Source: Tomocerus qinae
Lineage: Eukaryota; Arthropoda; Collembola; Entomobryomorpha; Tomoceridae
Length of the DNA: 64,000 nucleotides
Direction: 5' to 3'
NCBI GenBank assembly: GCA_020055645.1
Contig: CM034546.1
Span: 46,748,001-46,812,000, forward strand
Part shown: positions 24,321 to 35,535 of the stretch, in pieces
Layout: every line of letters starts with the position of its first letter
Position numbering within the stretch: the stretch's first letter is position 1
The notes under the pieces: model-generated
Databases searched by the model: none
What the model saw: the letters and a program-made list of their open reading frames with translations, nothing else
Told to the model about the DNA's origin: nothing
Position numbers and translations under genes: made by a program

Positions 24321-27300
24321 ATGGGTTCAGGTGAAGAGGAAGTTAGGGAGGGCTCGGGAGAGATGGATTTTTTGGAAAGTAATTGGAATGACACACGAAA
24401 CTGTTCCATGTATGAAAACGACTACTGCGAACCGATAGAGGACTACGAAGATCGAATACTTAGTCACCTCTACCCTGACAAATATAAGTGGATGCTCATC
24501 TTTGCCCATTTTGTCGTCTTTATCTTTGGTCTTGTCGGGAATGCTCTGGTTTGTGTCGCTGTTTACCGTAACACATCCATGAAGACCATAACTAACTATT
24601 TCATTGCCAACTTGGCCGTTGCTGACTTCATGGTCATTCTATTCTGCTTGATCCCAACCGTCCTATGGGACGTGACAGCAACCTGGTTCCTCGGACCTTT
24701 ACTCTGCAAAGTCGTTCTCTATTTTCAGGTTTGTCAATATACAATTTATCAGAATATACAATATCATTTATCATAAATATGCAATATTCAACTCTTACAG
24801 TGTACAAAAAACCACTAGTCAGTCTTAGCTGGCCTTTAGTTGTAGTACCGCAAACTGCTCATCTACTTTCTTACAGAATCATGAATAAAAATAGACGCGA
24901 AATTCTGAAATAAAAGATAAATTACTAATACCACATCTTGCATAAAAATACTTGAAATAAAGGACGAAGCCAATTAAGCAAACGACATTAATCGTGTTCA
25001 TATACGTTTAACTCCACTCTTGTCTAATGTGATGATTTCCAAATAGCGCATAGCGTCTGCTACAGACGGGCGTGCATGTACGTGGCGGTAATGAATAGTA
25101 AACGCTATCTATTAATTATTTTCAGCGTCAAAATAAATATTTTTGTCTCGATGGATATACAAGCGTATTCAGCATTGATTTCAGTTTATTGGACAATGAA
25201 AGGTTTATAAAGCCAATAGTTATCTTAACGATGACTGTCTGGAATAATTTTTCTCTCTCTGGGTAAAAATATCGTTAGTAATTTGTTCGAATGAAGGTGT
25301 TAATAGACTGCGGTTCGATACACCAAATGCTAATGATAATCCCATCAAACTTTCTCTAGGTATTCCAATATGTTGAAAAGTGCCTTGTCTAGGTGTAGCT
25401 AAAACTAGCAACTGATTTGCTTCAAAAATGCCCTTCTTTGCTGTTTGGGAATAAAAGCAACCATTCTGGGCTACTAATATTATGAGCTGTCCCTCAGCTT
25501 TGGTTTCATTATACTTACCATATTCATAGCCAAATTATTGACATAGTATGTACTTTTGTAATGATTTACTTCTAAATACAATGTGAAGTAATCAATAAAA
25601 GTAGAGTAATAATTCACGATCATTATTTGTCAATCTATGTGTCGCACGCACAGTTTGTATCCAATATGAACACTGAAAATTAGAATCAGGTTATCGGTAA
25701 TAAATGGTAAACACCGAAAGAAGTACATAAGATAATACTTGTCTTTTCAGGTATTGAAATAATCTCCCGGTATGACGTGTTTCTGCAAAACGAGATAGCA
25801 TTCAATGGAAATATCTAGAAGCTCGTCATAGTTATTTTATGCACTTTAGAGGTATTAGAGTTAATTGAAACCAACCATGCGAAGCCAGATCTCTACACAA
25901 TAAAGGTTTATTTGGAATAAAAGAAAACACGACAAATACGTTTTAATGATGAAGGTTTTGATAATTTTTCTTCAGTGTGATTGCTAGAATTCAGGTTTTC
26001 CTAATTTGGTAAAGTAATCGTAGGCACTATAACTTTCGCAATATTACTTACTTGTGGTATTAGAATAGTCAACAACTTTGACTTTCTGCTACATCAAAAG
26101 CACAAAACATTTCCATGGAACTATTTAGAGATTTACGGGTTCGACTTCTTTAAATGAACAATATCTTCAGTTCTGAAACTATAATTAGAGGGATATAAAA
26201 GCAAAAGTTAAAAAGGCAGTAATGGCTGTAATATATCTATCATTTTGTAATGCAGACGAATTGAGATAACCTTTTGTCCAATAAGATTGCAGCGTAATAT
26301 AATATAGAGGTTACGTATGAGCGATAAATACGAAATGAAAATACTACTATTCAGTCTAAAGAAGACGTTTGTACTTTATTCCTTTTATTATGAGCATATG
26401 ATTATAAAATAGGAACTATATCTTTATGTCCATTATATTAAACCAGTGTAAGTACATATGTATGAGTTAAAAATGGCAATGAGGCTTGAAATAAGTTGAC
26501 ATAATATGGTTCAATCAAACCAATAATAGACCTCATGTAAGTTAGATACTCAAGTTAGCAAAAATGCATCAATTACATCATGCAAGGAAATTACAATGCG
26601 GGGGAAGAGAGATATAGATGTGTAATAACGTTATAAAATGTGAAAACTGATAATTATATCGTCCTTTAAGGAACGAGAAAGCCAATATCCATTTTTTGTT
26701 TGGTAGCGGAAAAAGCCTATATCCATTTTTTTAACGTTTGGATATAGGCTTTTTCGTTCCCTAAAGGACGATATCCTAAATACGAAACTATATCATTCCC
26801 GAAAAAGTAATACTTATGATTGCCTTAATACCTAACCAAAGATCATATTCTAAGCCTTAGCTGTACTGCAGTTGAGTGAATAAGAATAAGAAGATATACA
26901 ACACGATACGGCTTCTGTTGGCATTCCGGGAGCAACTGACAAATCTTACAAATAGCACAGAGACTAATTTATATGGAAGAAACTAGCCGTGCATCTTTTA
27001 TCCGGCTGCAGTGTCTACTTGTAACTTTGTTATTCATATTATTTAGATTCCTTTTGTAGTACAGAAAATTAAGGCTTCTCTGCTTCGTAATCAGAATTGA
27101 GATGACAGAAGCCATGAAAGAAATTCAGATTAAATTGCAATAACAGAGTTATGTATATAAAGGTGGGAGTTGTTTAGAGGCTTACTTAGAAGAAATCAAG
27201 TTATAGTATAAGTGCCACTATCATTTCAAACAGTATAATATACTTACTCGGCATCATTGCACTAGGTTACCAATTTCCATGGATTTCAGCTCACCACCTA

Positions 27301-30227
27301 ACTGTGTTATTCTAGCTAGATTGACATCATGCATAATATGTACCCGAAGATAATCGAACAGAAAGACGGATATTCGTATACAAAGCAGATAAACTGCTTG
27401 GAATAATTATGCTGAATTATTTACATATTTTTATTTTATAATATCCTCTTATCCTCTACTAGAAATCAGTCTCAGTGATAGTGTCTGACAATAAAGCCTT
27501 AAAAAATTACAATTTTACAATAATAAGAAAGGAGATAGACAATTATAAAAATAAGGGAAGATTAACAACGAAGTGGCTATAATATATTACGTTATTGCTC
27601 ATTTAGTCATTTAAGTAACATATTAGGAGTATATACAAGTTGGTATTTAATTGAAACATGTTATGTGCTTAAACCAATTCCATTACCAAGTCCAATTCCC
27701 TATTTTTAAGTGGAGGACTGTTAGACGATTAAGGAGACGTTTAGATTTTGAGTTTATATTTTTTGGTTATATATTTAGAAAACAATTTAAATATTTAGAT
27801 ATTGATTTTCGGTAGAGAATTAACAGAATAGTTTTATAATCTAACCTCTGTAACTTTTAATAATTTATAACAAATGTTTCTCAGTATAAATGGGTATTTT
27901 GTTTGCATAGACGGTGTCTGTGTCCGTGTCCGTTCTGACATTGACTGTAATCTCAATAGAGCGATGGTATGCAATCTGCCACCCACTAGACTTTATAGCC
28001 ACGACATCAAGAGCAAAACGACTTGTACTTACTATCTGGATTGTATCACTCCTCATCGGTAAGTATGCCAGCTCATTCTTTCGCTAAAGTAACATAATTC
28101 TATACCAATCGTATTTGGGAGTACGGAAACTAAATTACGTACCCGTTCAACTCTCTACAGTGGAGCAATAGACAATCCAACAGGCCAATAATGAGATCTA
28201 TTGTTATTCTGTGACGATTCCTATTAAGTCATCTCAAGAATTCTTTTCGGCTTTTCTACTACGGCGTCTAGCCTACTAGTTTAATCACTTACACTCCCAT
28301 ACTACTATTTTTACTAACTTAGTTTAGACAGTCAAATAAATTTTCCAATTTTTCTTGCGGGGGGACCATTTTGTACTATTATCTTAAATCGCATCAATTA
28401 GCTATTTTTTATTACCGATAATTAGCCTGCTTGTTTTTATGATGCGAACTGATTTGTTTGGTGCGGTGTATAGATATTCCAGAGCTGATTGCCCTGGAAA
28501 CACAACCACAGTTGAGAGTGGCGACCATCTATTTCACTAAATGCTCCCCCAATTGGAGCAATGAAATTGATATTTTTTACACTATTCTGAGAACCGTCGT
28601 CCTCTTTGCCATTCCCCTGGCTTTCATGTGCTTCACGAATTATCAAATCTGTCGCGTCTTGTGGAGTTCTGCTATTCTTGGCTTGGACGGCAGTCGAAGA
28701 GAATCTAACCCGCACGGATCTACAGTCCAGAGCCCTGCTTCTGTACAATGTAATAAGTTTATATATATAGGCGTTTTATGACCTCAATTAAATCCTAATG
28801 AAAATTTCCACTATGCAATCTTCCTAAGCAACATTATTTTTCACAATAATTTGTTACCATTTTGGTAAGAAATGTTATTTTTTAGTTTAAACTACAACTC
28901 TAGGGTTTCATGGTGGTAAGTATATAATTTTGGCTCCAAGCTCCATTTCCATTACACGTCTGCTTGTTATTTCACGTCTGCTCATCCCAAGGCTCCAAGC
29001 AGGAAAATGTGATGTAATGAAATTATGTCATATTGTGAGACATAATTTCCTGTGGCAAATTGGAACAATCAAACAAGATACATGTTTTCATAAATTAAAT
29101 TTTGAAGTTGTTTGGTCATGTTTGCAGCACTTACTCCAAATCTTCAAGGGACCTCTGATCGTCAAGACTATGCAATAAACGTGCTGAATACCCGGAGGAA
29201 AGCAGCTAAGATGCTGATTGTTGTCGTGTTAATCTTTGCTTTCTGCAACTTACCTGTTCACATTTACAGCATCGTCGTGTAATCATAATTCTTATATCTA
29301 ATAATGATAATATATATCGTCTGCTTAATATTACAATGTAACAAGCCATTTTATCATGGCTGCTACAAAGTAACAAACCACATCTCCTGATACAATGAGC
29401 CATGATAAAATGGCTTGTTACATTGTAATATTAAGCAGACGATATCATGTAACATCCAAATGCACACCAAAGGTTTATCCTTTTACCAAAAATATATTAC
29501 ATAATAATATTTTATATTTTAACGTACATTAATCCATTAAGGACGGAAAAGACCAATTAACGAAAAGATGATTGAGGCCATTTCCACTGCCAAACGAAAA
29601 GTGGATTGATGTCTTTTGAGCTATGTAATGTTGAAAAATGATAAACTTTCATTGCCATCAATATTTTGCATACAAAGAAATGTAAATTGTTTTATCCAGT
29701 TGAGAAAAAATGTCACTCCCTCCTGGTTTCAACTTTTGTTATTTGGTGGTCTTTAGGTGAATGTATTACTGCATGTATGGCATAAAGGTTGGGAATTATA
29801 CCCTAATAGTATTATAGTCTTCTGGAAATTGGCACTTTGATTTTATGACAATAATGTGCGCTGATGACTAATTATATGTTGATTTTACAGGTTGGTTAAA
29901 AATCTTCCACATAAGGACTATATCACCTACATTGTAATGGTCTCTCATTGGCTGGCATATGCTAACAGTGCAGTCAATCCTGTGATTTATAATTGCATGA
30001 GTGGTGAGTGACTTACCATATATTATCTGAACTTATGATTACGTCATTGGCCAAGAACGCCATTTAGAGACACATAAAGATTATTTATTTCTATTTTGGC
30101 AGGCAAATTTCGGAGGGAATTTTCCCGAGCGTTCCGATGCAATAGTGACTCCAATTCAGTCATTCCTTTTACCCCTAAAGTGAGATTTTCCAATCGGCAG
30201 CAGCGAGCCAACATCATCTTCGTCTGA
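24321..30227 (+). CDS. Class-A neuropeptide GPCR, orexin/allatotropin-receptor-like (6 exons)
   Basis: Exons are 24321-24728, 27911-28058, 28474-28749, 29128-29278, 29891-30003 and 30103-30227. All have GT-AG borders, the phases agree, and they total 1221 bases (406 aa). TM1 is ~57-81 with GN at 73-74; TM2 contains LAVAD at 98-102; C129 and C209 form the expected disulfide pair. TM3 ends in ERWYAICHPL (153-162), TM5 has P233, TM6 has FCNLPVH and TM7 has NPVIY (357-361), followed by a KFRREF helix-8. N23 and N27 are potential glycosylation sites. WYAICHPL in TM3 and the TM7 stretch SHWLAYANSAVNP are typical of orexin and insect allatotropin receptors. It should be a plasma-membrane peptide receptor; SIFamide or another related receptor is the alternative. 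Asn replaces Trp in the usual CWxP switch. The 3.2-kb intron 1 and intron 4 hold MITEs, and part of the third intracellular loop comes from a SINE. Confidence 0.85.
24729..27910 (+). other. Intron 1 of the GPCR gene
   Basis: A 3.2-kb intron between TM2 and TM3. It is AT-rich and has no coding segment in either orientation. A 111-base hairpin MITE at 26660-26770 is its only recognised content. Confidence 0.7.
26660..26770. mobile_element. Short CGTCC-family MITE in GPCR intron 1
   Basis: Its ends are CGTCCTTTAAGGAACGA and the inverted CGTTCCCTAAAGGACG, flanked by ATAT on both sides (26656-26659, 26771-26774). The arms carry the family unit AAAGCC-TATATCCA. A minimal-length member of the family seen at 14236-14919. 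Confidence 0.8.
28675..28745 (-). repeat. Exonised tRNA-Tyr-like SINE fragment in GPCR exon 3
   Basis: Read on the minus strand, it contains GGACTGTAGATCC, the anticodon arm typical of tRNA-Tyr, followed by GTGCGGGTTAGATTCTC, a slightly decayed B box. This is the 3' half of a tRNA-derived SINE. The only good donor for exon 3 (CAAT|GTAATA) lies just beyond, so by this model the antisense SINE encodes about 20 residues of the third intracellular loop. If another donor is used, the fragment is intronic. Confidence 0.6.
29318..29441. mobile_element. CGTCTGC-family MITE in GPCR intron 4
   Basis: A 124-base near-perfect hairpin with CGTCTGCTTAATATTACAAT at both ends (inverted). ATAT lies on each side as a 4-base target duplication (29314-29317, 29442-29445). 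Confidence 0.85.
29537..29625. repeat. Relic of a CGTCC-family MITE
   Basis: It contains ATTAAGGACGGAAAAGACC and CTGCCAAACGAAAAGTGG, which match the terminal and repeat units of the nested element at 14236. It lies in GPCR intron 4. Confidence 0.5.
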
Positions 30228-30315
30228 AACTTCATTCAATCTTTTCATTACTTAAAGTAAGACAATGGTTGCAAAGGTAGAGGTGGAGTGAGAGGAGTGA
30301 GGTGGAGGTGGAAGA

Positions 30316-30709
30316 CAGTGTTGTACTGTTGACCACTTTTTTGCATTTTGACCGGGCCACTGGTCAAAATGGCTAAAATGGTCAAAATATCGGTATACAG
30401 TTACTTAGGCTAGTAAATGAAATTTAAAATATTTAGAGAATGAAATATGGCCTAAAACCAATGAAACACTATTCTACTAACATCAGACTACAGAATGACA
30501 CTCTCTAATCATTTTTAACTGCAATCTTTAGAAAGTTGTATTTGTTGTTTACTGTTGCAGTAAAAGCTACCTTGGGGTCTCAATGAACCCCAAACAGGCA
30601 TTTTGTCCATTTTGACCATTTTGACCACTTTTTAATTTTTTTTGACCGGGCCATTTTGACCATTATGACCATTATGACCACTAGTGGTTTTAACCACTGC
30701 ACAACACTG
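30316..30709. mobile_element. hAT-like MITE with perfect 8-base target duplication
   Basis: The ends are CAGTGTTGTAC... and ...GCACAACACTG. They are flanked by exact 8-base repeats GTGGAAGA (30308-30315, 30710-30717). The CAGTG start and 8-base duplication are characteristic of hAT transposons. The interior is rich in TTGACCATTTTGACC units in both orientations and has no coding capacity. Confidence 0.85.
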
Positions 30710-31439
30710 GTGGAAGAGTGAGTTAGAATAGTTAGGTGGCGCCTAAAAAGGAAAATTGTTTTCATGCACCTGCACTTTTCACTCATACCTCAACTTAGAA
30801 AAGTATACAATACACTAAGTTTTATTATTATGCACGTTGTACAAAGTACAAACCGACCATATGAAAAATAGCTAGGTATTTATTTATTTTTAGATAGAAA
30901 AATTTTGGTTCACAAAAAAACCAACCTAATTTAAACTTGTTGAATGTCAACTGTGACTTTAACAAGAACTTTGACTTTTCATGTATGTTTGTCTGATTAA
31001 AATTATTTTAGGCTTGTTATTACAAACCAATTAAATTGGCATCTGAAAATACATATTAGATTACATGTCATATGGGGTGTACTGCCTCACTACAAAGTGA
31101 TAGTACTGGGCCCAGGCCTCAATTACGGCCCTATTGCCAACTCCTTCAACACTGGTATTGTTGTTAATTAATACCCGAGAAGCCAAAGGTTGTCATTTAC
31201 TAGTAACTGCTGTGGGACTGTTATCGGAAGTCTACTAGCCCAACAAAGACAGGTTATTCAAGCTACTCTACGTACACTACACATATACGAGGTATCACTA
31301 GGACGGCCCTTGTAATTGCGGTTTCGTACTTAACCTTTGTCTTTTTCCACATTAACAACTCAAACACTCGCCTTTAAACAGCCCTCGGCTATTTCACCCA
31401 GCCAAAGAATCGAACTGGCAGTGGAAGCACACATTGAAT

Positions 31440-31625
31440 AGCAGGCACGTATCTAGAAATTTGGTCAAGGGGGGGCGGAACCAAAAATGATGCCAAAAAT
31501 AAGACATATTCGCGCGAAGCGCGAAAAATTTTTGCAATTTTTGGCCTCTTTTGGAAAAAATCCTCTCTTTTTCTCAGGTTTAGGGGGGGCGCTGCGCCCC
31601 CCCCGCCCCCTACTGGATACGTGCT
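31440..31625. repeat. Dispersed repeat of the 2140 type
   Basis: It runs from GCAGGCACGTATCTAGAAA to ACTGGATACGTGCTTG, with a central TTCGCGCGAAGCGCGAA palindrome and G- and C-runs near the ends. It lies inside the outer element 30250-31947. The open frames across it are artefacts. Confidence 0.6.
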
Positions 31626-31947
31626 TGTTGAATAGTCAGAGGACTGAGTACTCCACCAAGCCAACGTGGTTGGGTCTATTCGAATCGATGGGTTTACATG
31701 TCATACATTATGTCTGTACAAATTTTATAAAAACGAGTGTAGTATGCTTACCTTTTGTAGAATGAGTGAAAAGTGGAGGAGTGAGTGAAGAGGGAAAAAT
31801 TCTCCAATTCTTTCACCTCATTCGTCCACCACCACCTGACTCTATAACCTCCTCCACCTTACTCTCCTCTCATTATAATGCATTATCTCAATCTACATCA
31901 CTCCTCCTACGCTAACACTTTGCAACCACTGTTCTGTATTACTTCAA

Positions 31948-33213
31948 TCTACTTGATGGGGTTTAAAATTAACTTCTTAAGTACAAAACCCCTCTGTCTA
32001 GGTATCCAGCCTAGCAGAATTTTGTACTAGTCGAAAAATTTTAAACTTCTATTTAAGAAAACCAAATAAAATTCAAAAGCTATTCAATATCAAAAATTTC
32101 ATTTTTTACCAAATATTGCTACAAAGTGCTGGACAGAGCCCTAGCGAGGGGGATCAGTCAGGGGCCCTTAGCCCCTTTCTTTCTCTGAAATTGAAGAAAG
32201 GAAAGGAATTTTTGCCTTAAAACAAAAATTTTTCGCGCTCCAATATTTTCACTTTGAATTTGTCGGTTCAATCCCGAAATGTTTTCTGGCTGCGGCCCTG
32301 GTTTTGCAGGTTAAAGGTCTTTTTGGTTCAAATAATTTTATATATATTCTACAAAAATTGCCAAAGTTACCCCGCCAAAAATTATTTCTGTTTTCGAAAA
32401 GCGGTCACTATGATCTTAACAGGTCATACAATTGTAGCAAGGTTTAAAGTTGAAAAGTTAACTAAAACTTATATCAAATATTGCCATTCATTATCAATAT
32501 TTGATGTAAGTTTTACTTCTAACTTCTAATGAAGGAAGCTGAGTTATGTAAATAAATAAATAAGTTGACCAATGTGATCCTCCAGGCCTAATGTCCAGTT
32601 TCAGATTGATTGAAAATTGGGTGACTTATCCACCGCATCACTCAGTATAGAAAAGCATTTCAATGCATTTCAAATAAAAGCATTTCAATAGAAAAGAAAA
32701 GAATTTTTAACTCCTTTAACTACAGGTTATCCTTAAATAGTGAATGAATTCCCAAATTGCCAAAAACATATCCAAAATGACAATAATGACAATTGAAAAT
32801 ACTTTTAAGGTCGGTAAAAATCTTGATGGAGAAAAATCCAAACTGGTACAAATTCAAGCAGCTGTACGTCAATTTAAATTGAGTTAATAATATTTATTAC
32901 ATGATCGATATTATAACGGTTGTTACTGAAATTGTCCTTCAGCAAGCACTTTTGAAATTTAGCATCACGTTTATTAATGACACTTATTAAGAAGCTTAAG
33001 CCATTATAATTACTTGCTTGGATTTCTAATTACATATTAAATCCTTGAGATTGTTTTTCATTCCGAGTGGATTCAGACCGTAATTATAATTTAAAGGCAG
33101 GAATTGTCATAAAGGTTTCGTAATGTCATTAACATTTAATTAACAGGTAAGAGTAAATTTCCTCTATTTTCTTACCTAGGTCTGTGTCATTTCTCAGTTA
33201 CCCCTACTATAGA
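31948..33213. other. Intergenic DNA with a weak repeat copy
   Basis: About 32130-32300 resembles the 2140-type repeat (CCCTTAGCCCCTTTC, TTTTTCGCGCTCC). The rest is AT-rich without recognised features. The last ~100 bases should include the promoter and 5' UTR of the chitin-binding gene. Confidence 0.35.
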
Positions 33214-33688
33214 ATGGCAATAGTACTGCTCATCGTTGCTGCAATTGCAGCTTCCTCATGTGTACTAGTCAGTAGTTCAAGTAAGTTTTCGATTTATTGG
33301 ATTAATTTAAATATTTTATTTCTAATTTCGACTTTTAAAGTTTTCTTGTATTAAGTAATATTATGTAAGTTCATTGTATTAATTTTGAGATTGATTTCAG
33401 CTAAATTATTTTATTTGTTTAGCAGATGCTCCTGGTAAACAAGGATTAATAAATTTTTATGAGTGCAATGGAAAACCTGATGGGAGTTATGTTCATCCTA
33501 CTGACTGCACTAAATTCATCTTCTGTGTGGGGGAATCGTACGCTTATGAAACAGAATGTTCAGACTGTCAGACGGATCCAGTATATTGTCCACTTGGAAA
33601 ACTCCACTATAACGACGTGACGAAAACCTGTGATTGGTATAACGTTGCCGGATGTCATTCACCTGTTCAGCCCTCAAATAAAAATTAA
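33214..33688 (+). CDS. Small secreted protein with one peritrophin-A chitin-binding domain
   Basis: Two exons, 33214-33280 and 33423-33688 (TCAA|GTAAGT donor, GTTTAG| acceptor, phase 1), give 110 aa. Residues 1-20 are a signal peptide. The domain spans about 34-100 with the six-cysteine peritrophin-A/CBM14 pattern C37, C51, C57, C78, C92, C100 (spacings 13, 5, 20, 13, 7) and the usual aromatics around PTDCTKFIFCV. An extra pair, C68 and C71, lies between the third and fourth family cysteines and may form a further disulfide or an altered loop. Such proteins bind chitin in the peritrophic matrix or cuticle outside the cell. Only one domain is present, so it would coat rather than cross-link chitin unless it dimerises. 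AATAAA signals overlap the stop and recur near 33798. Confidence 0.85.
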
Positions 33689-35535
33689 ATCATAAAATCA
33701 AATACATTTTATTTCATACTATAGTATGACTTGAAATACCATGTATGTAGCAATTTGTATTTAATAGTTTTAAAAAATCTTACATAGTTGAAAATATAAA
33801 TAAATACAGAGATATTTCATAGGTGAAAGTGAAATTTGTTCAAGTTGAAACAAATTCAGTAAATAATAAAATGTAGTAATAAATTTGCTGCTGAAAAATA
33901 AATATAAACTAATAAATAAATGTGAATGTAAATAAAGCTATAAAATAGTATGTGCTAGAAGAATTAAATAGGTGTACTAAATAAGTAGGTTCAGTAGGTT
34001 GAAATATTCTGCTAATACTCAGTAGTATTTAGAGAATTTTGTCTTAGAACCTTACGTAGTAGTATTAATAACCTTACGTGGTAAGCAGCTACAAAAGTTT
34101 AAATTGGAAGGATAGTGGGCGTTGAATGTCTATTCTATGTCTAAGTGTGTTTGATTTGATTATTGATGAGATCAGTTAAAAATTTCTGAAGTAGATTGTC
34201 ATTTATTAAAAATAAATAAAAATAAATAATCAGGTTATTTTTAGAATGGTTTTTATTATTCCTGTGTTTATGTTTTTAGGTATATTAGTAATATACATAC
34301 TTAATAATAACTTAGTAATAATCTCTGATATTAGTATTTTTCGATAATTTTAATATTATTTTCAAAAATGTTCACTGCATACAACATAAACACAATAAGT
34401 AAGAAATGTTTGTAGGTGCCCGTGGTACAATCTCCACTTTTCTTGAATCTTTCTGTAAAAGATTCAATTTACCATCGGGAACATTGGAACAAGTGGCTAT
34501 TGCTGCTGTGAAAGGATCAGCAACTATTCTACAAAATCATTTGTTTAAAATTAAATGCTAAGTAATTCTTTTCTATAAATAATACTTTTAACCTTTTATT
34601 TTTGTACAATATACATTTTAATAATAATCTTAGTCAATACGCTGTTCAATTAAATGATAACCGGAAATGCATAATGTGAATTCGTCTTACTATTAAAACA
34701 TAAGTTATTATAATTGTAATGTTACAACAATTAATAAAATGACAATAAAATGTTATGATTTAACATACCAAACTATGTTTTGAGATAGTGTAAGTTCACC
34801 AAAGCTTCCTCAAAACATTTTACTGATGAAATCATAGGGATACGTCATTGACATTTAATATTCTTATTTTTTACATAATATTATGTTATCTATAAACTAT
34901 AACAATAACGTCTATTTTACGATTATTTGAACAAACTTGAATCATGCCCGAACTCTATAAGGTATATTACCAGAAGTTAATTTTCCATTATTTGCCGATA
35001 ACTATTAAGCACAAAAGTTTTTTGCACAACTAACATTCATGAAATTTACATATTTTATGTTTATAACTTAGGGCTTCCTTTTTTACTGATAATACGATAC
35101 GCCAATGATTACACGATAAACTTGTCTAGAATCCACTAAATATAACACGAGTTACTTCAAAGAGCGTAACCATGAGATTCCGGAGAGTTAGCCATGCAAA
35201 TCCGGAACAACATGATGTGTCCTATGAAAATACCAAAAAGATTTCAACTTTAGATAATTAACATAAATTACATAATAGCCTTATAAAAACAAACGAGCCT
35301 AAAAGGACCACTACACAAACCACCCACAAGCCCTACAAACCTAAATCTTACTCAGCATATTGAAATCATATCTAATCTAATGATGAGGCATCGGAGACCT
35401 GGGTTAGCCCACCCTAGAATGGAGCCGTTTAGTTCACTTCACTTTTGCATGTACAAAATTCTAAGGATTACTTGAAATGAATTCTTCTATAAAGATGTTA
35501 CTAACATCCGATAAAATTAGTTTACCTTTGGATGT
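33689..35535. other. Intergenic DNA
   Basis: AT-rich, with many short AATAAA-like strings. Apart from the exon-like segment at 34416, nothing is recognised. Confidence 0.35.
34416..34561 (+). CDS. Exon-like fragment, unknown
   Basis: After an acceptor-like TTTGTAG, a 48-residue frame with good helical composition (for example TLEQVAIAAVKGSATILQ) runs to a TAA. No upstream partner exon was found; it does not continue the chitin-binding gene, which has its own stop. It may be a terminal exon, or a remnant of some other gene or element. Not recognised. Confidence 0.25.

Larger units (their letters stand above)
30250..31947. mobile_element. Outer TIR element with nested insertions
   Basis: The left end (ACAATGGTTGCAAAGG near 30261) and the right end (TTTGCAACCACTGTT near 31918) are inverted copies. 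Subterminal GGAGTGAG/GGTGGAGG purine-rich strings occur on both sides in inverted orientation. Similar ends delimit the small element at 56197-56340. The interior holds a hAT-like MITE and a copy of the 2140-type repeat. No transposase frame is seen, and the exact target duplication is uncertain. Confidence 0.5.

Noticed and set aside
27865-28062. 62-codon frames on both strands overlapping GPCR exon 2
   Set aside because: The correct reading is a third frame giving the TM3 motif ERWYAICHPL between good splice sites.
31389-31765. Open frames of about 90 codons on both strands
   Set aside because: They run through a dispersed repeat with G/C homopolymers and a palindrome.
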